From an uncultured Bacteroidota bacterium (GTDB lineage: Bacteria; Bacteroidota; Bacteroidia; 2-12-FULL-35-15), in contig CAIRRW010000438.1 of assembly GCA_903881065.1 (NCBI GenBank), positions 1-5,907 of the forward strand: a stretch of 5,907 nt of DNA. The letters are read 5' to 3'. Made by a program: the position numbers and the translations under genes. This document shows positions 5,301 through 5,907 of the stretch, one piece after another; position 1 is the first letter of the stretch; each line of letters starts with the position of its first letter. A model generated the notes under the pieces. That model did not search any database. It had not been told where the DNA came from and saw only the letters and a program-made list of their open reading frames with translations.

Positions 5301-5907
5301 AGAAGAGAAGAACACTTCTTCTCTTACTATGCTTGCTCGTGCTATCAACTGTTTCATTTGCTCAACAGGATAAAAAATTTATTCGTGATGGAAATAAAGC
5401 CTATGAGAATAAAAAATACAATGAAGCGGAGAAGGATTACAGTAAGGCTTTGAATAAAAATAAGGATTCGTATAAGGGAGCCTTTAACCTTGGGGATGCT
5501 TATTATCAGCAAAAGAAATATGGAGAAGCGGCAGAGCAATATCAGGCGGCTACTCATCATACAACGTCAAAAGATACGTTAGCAAAAGCATATCACAATC
5601 TTGGAAATGCGCTGCTAAAATCAAAAAAATATGAGGATGCATTGAATGCTTATAAAAATTCGTTGAAGAATAATCCTAATGATGAAGATACACGTTATAA
5701 TTATTCGTATGCACAACAAATGCTAAAACAACAGCAGCAACAACAAAAACAGGATAAAGACAAGAAAGATAATAAAGACAAGAAGGACGATAAGAAAAAA
5801 GATCAGAAAGATAAAAACGACAAGGACAAAAAAGACAAGGATAAGAAAGACGAAAAGCAAAAACAAGACAAGGACAAGGAGAATAAAGACAAGGAGAAAA
5901 AGGAAGA
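5276..5907 (+). CDS. batC: BatC: TPR protein, 3' end outside window
   Basis: The frame is open to the window edge, so only about 210 residues are seen and the C-terminus is missing. A signal peptide covers residues 1-29 (IKKRR, a leucine-rich core, cleavage near SFA|QQ). Three TPR motifs follow at about 32-65, 66-99 and 104-137, the last with AYHNLGNALLKSKKYEDAL and NNPND. After them come a run of six glutamines (152-157) and a tail from residue 160 made only of D, K, E, N and Q. An upstream in-frame ATG at 5264 would add MINS and overlap batB by 11 bases. I prefer 5276, which lies 12 bases after a GGAA at 5260-5263, but both are possible. The N-terminal codons come from the heptamer repeat. 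Secreted TPR proteins at this place in the operon are called BatC and are thought to scaffold the Bat complex in the periplasm. Confidence 0.85.
   Translation, partial: MKYEVLSIKKRRTLLLLLCLLVLSTVSFAQQDKKFIRDGNKAYENKKYNEAEKDYSKALNKNKDSYKGAFNLGDAYYQQKKYGEAAEQYQAATHHTTSKDTLAKAYHNLGNALLKSKKYEDALNAYKNSLKNNPNDEDTRYNYSYAQQMLKQQQQQQKQDKDKKDNKDKKDDKKKDQKDKNDKDKKDKDKKDEKQKQDKDKENKDKEKKE
5303..5325 (+). other. Perfect 10-bp hairpin in the batC signal-peptide codons
   Basis: AAGAGAAGAA at 5303-5312 pairs fully with TTCTTCTCTT at 5316-5325 around a CAC loop. It begins about 27 bases after the preferred batC ATG. The stem has three G-C and seven A-U pairs, so it is of moderate strength. It spans the junction of the basic residues and the leucine run of the signal peptide. 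It may be a by-product of Lys/Arg codons next to Leu codons, or it may slow early translation. There is no U-tract after it, so it is not a terminator. Confidence 0.5.

Noticed and set aside
5753..5907. Purine-rich tract as a CRISPR-like or tandem DNA array
   Set aside because: There is no fixed repeat and spacer length. The repetition follows from AAA/AAG and GAC/GAT codons in one open frame.

Overview
The window is AT-rich and almost fully coding on the + strand. It carries the front part of the conserved MoxR-DUF58-Bat gene cluster of Bacteroidetes. Three things point to that phylum: the gene order (MoxR ATPase, DUF58 protein, BatD-like membrane protein, two VWA membrane proteins BatA and BatB, TPR protein BatC); a promoter that fits the Bacteroidetes TTTG/TAnnTTTG consensus rather than the sigma70 -35/-10; and the lack of clear Shine-Dalgarno sites, with A-rich leaders instead. 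The genus cannot be named from the sequence. The intergenic repeats fit an environmental Bacteroidetes.

Layout. Bases 1-234 are a leader. It may hold the last codons of an upstream gene (3-59, weak), then a TTAACA direct repeat (131-146), a good promoter (157-185) and a 15-bp palindrome (203-217) just before the first start codon. MoxR (235-1221) is followed by a 57-nt imperfect palindrome (1230-1286). Next comes the DUF58 gene, whose best start is GTG 1300 rather than the in-frame GTG 1282 inside the palindrome. A 7-bp-periodic repeat lies between the DUF58 gene and the BatD-like gene (2221-3213). BatA (3223-4233, GTG start) and BatB (4237-5274) are packed tightly. BatC starts in another copy of the heptamer repeat at the BatB stop and runs off the window with a K/D-rich tail. 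No terminator was found between the genes, so they are read as one operon. BatD and BatE would be expected downstream but are not visible.

How the genes may work together. MoxR AAA+ ATPases are thought to act as chaperones or remodelling factors on proteins with VWA domains. Here the DUF58 protein (cytosolic VWA-like) and the membrane-anchored BatA and BatB (complete MIDAS motifs) are the likely clients. The BatD-like protein and BatC supply periplasmic beta-sandwich and TPR scaffolding surfaces. Bat proteins have been linked to aerotolerance and envelope stress in Bacteroides and a few other bacteria, but the molecular activity is not settled.

No wholly new system is evident. The unusual parts are the repeats and hairpins at gene junctions, two of which affect start-codon choice, the mixed-charge tail of BatC, and the poorly described third gene.
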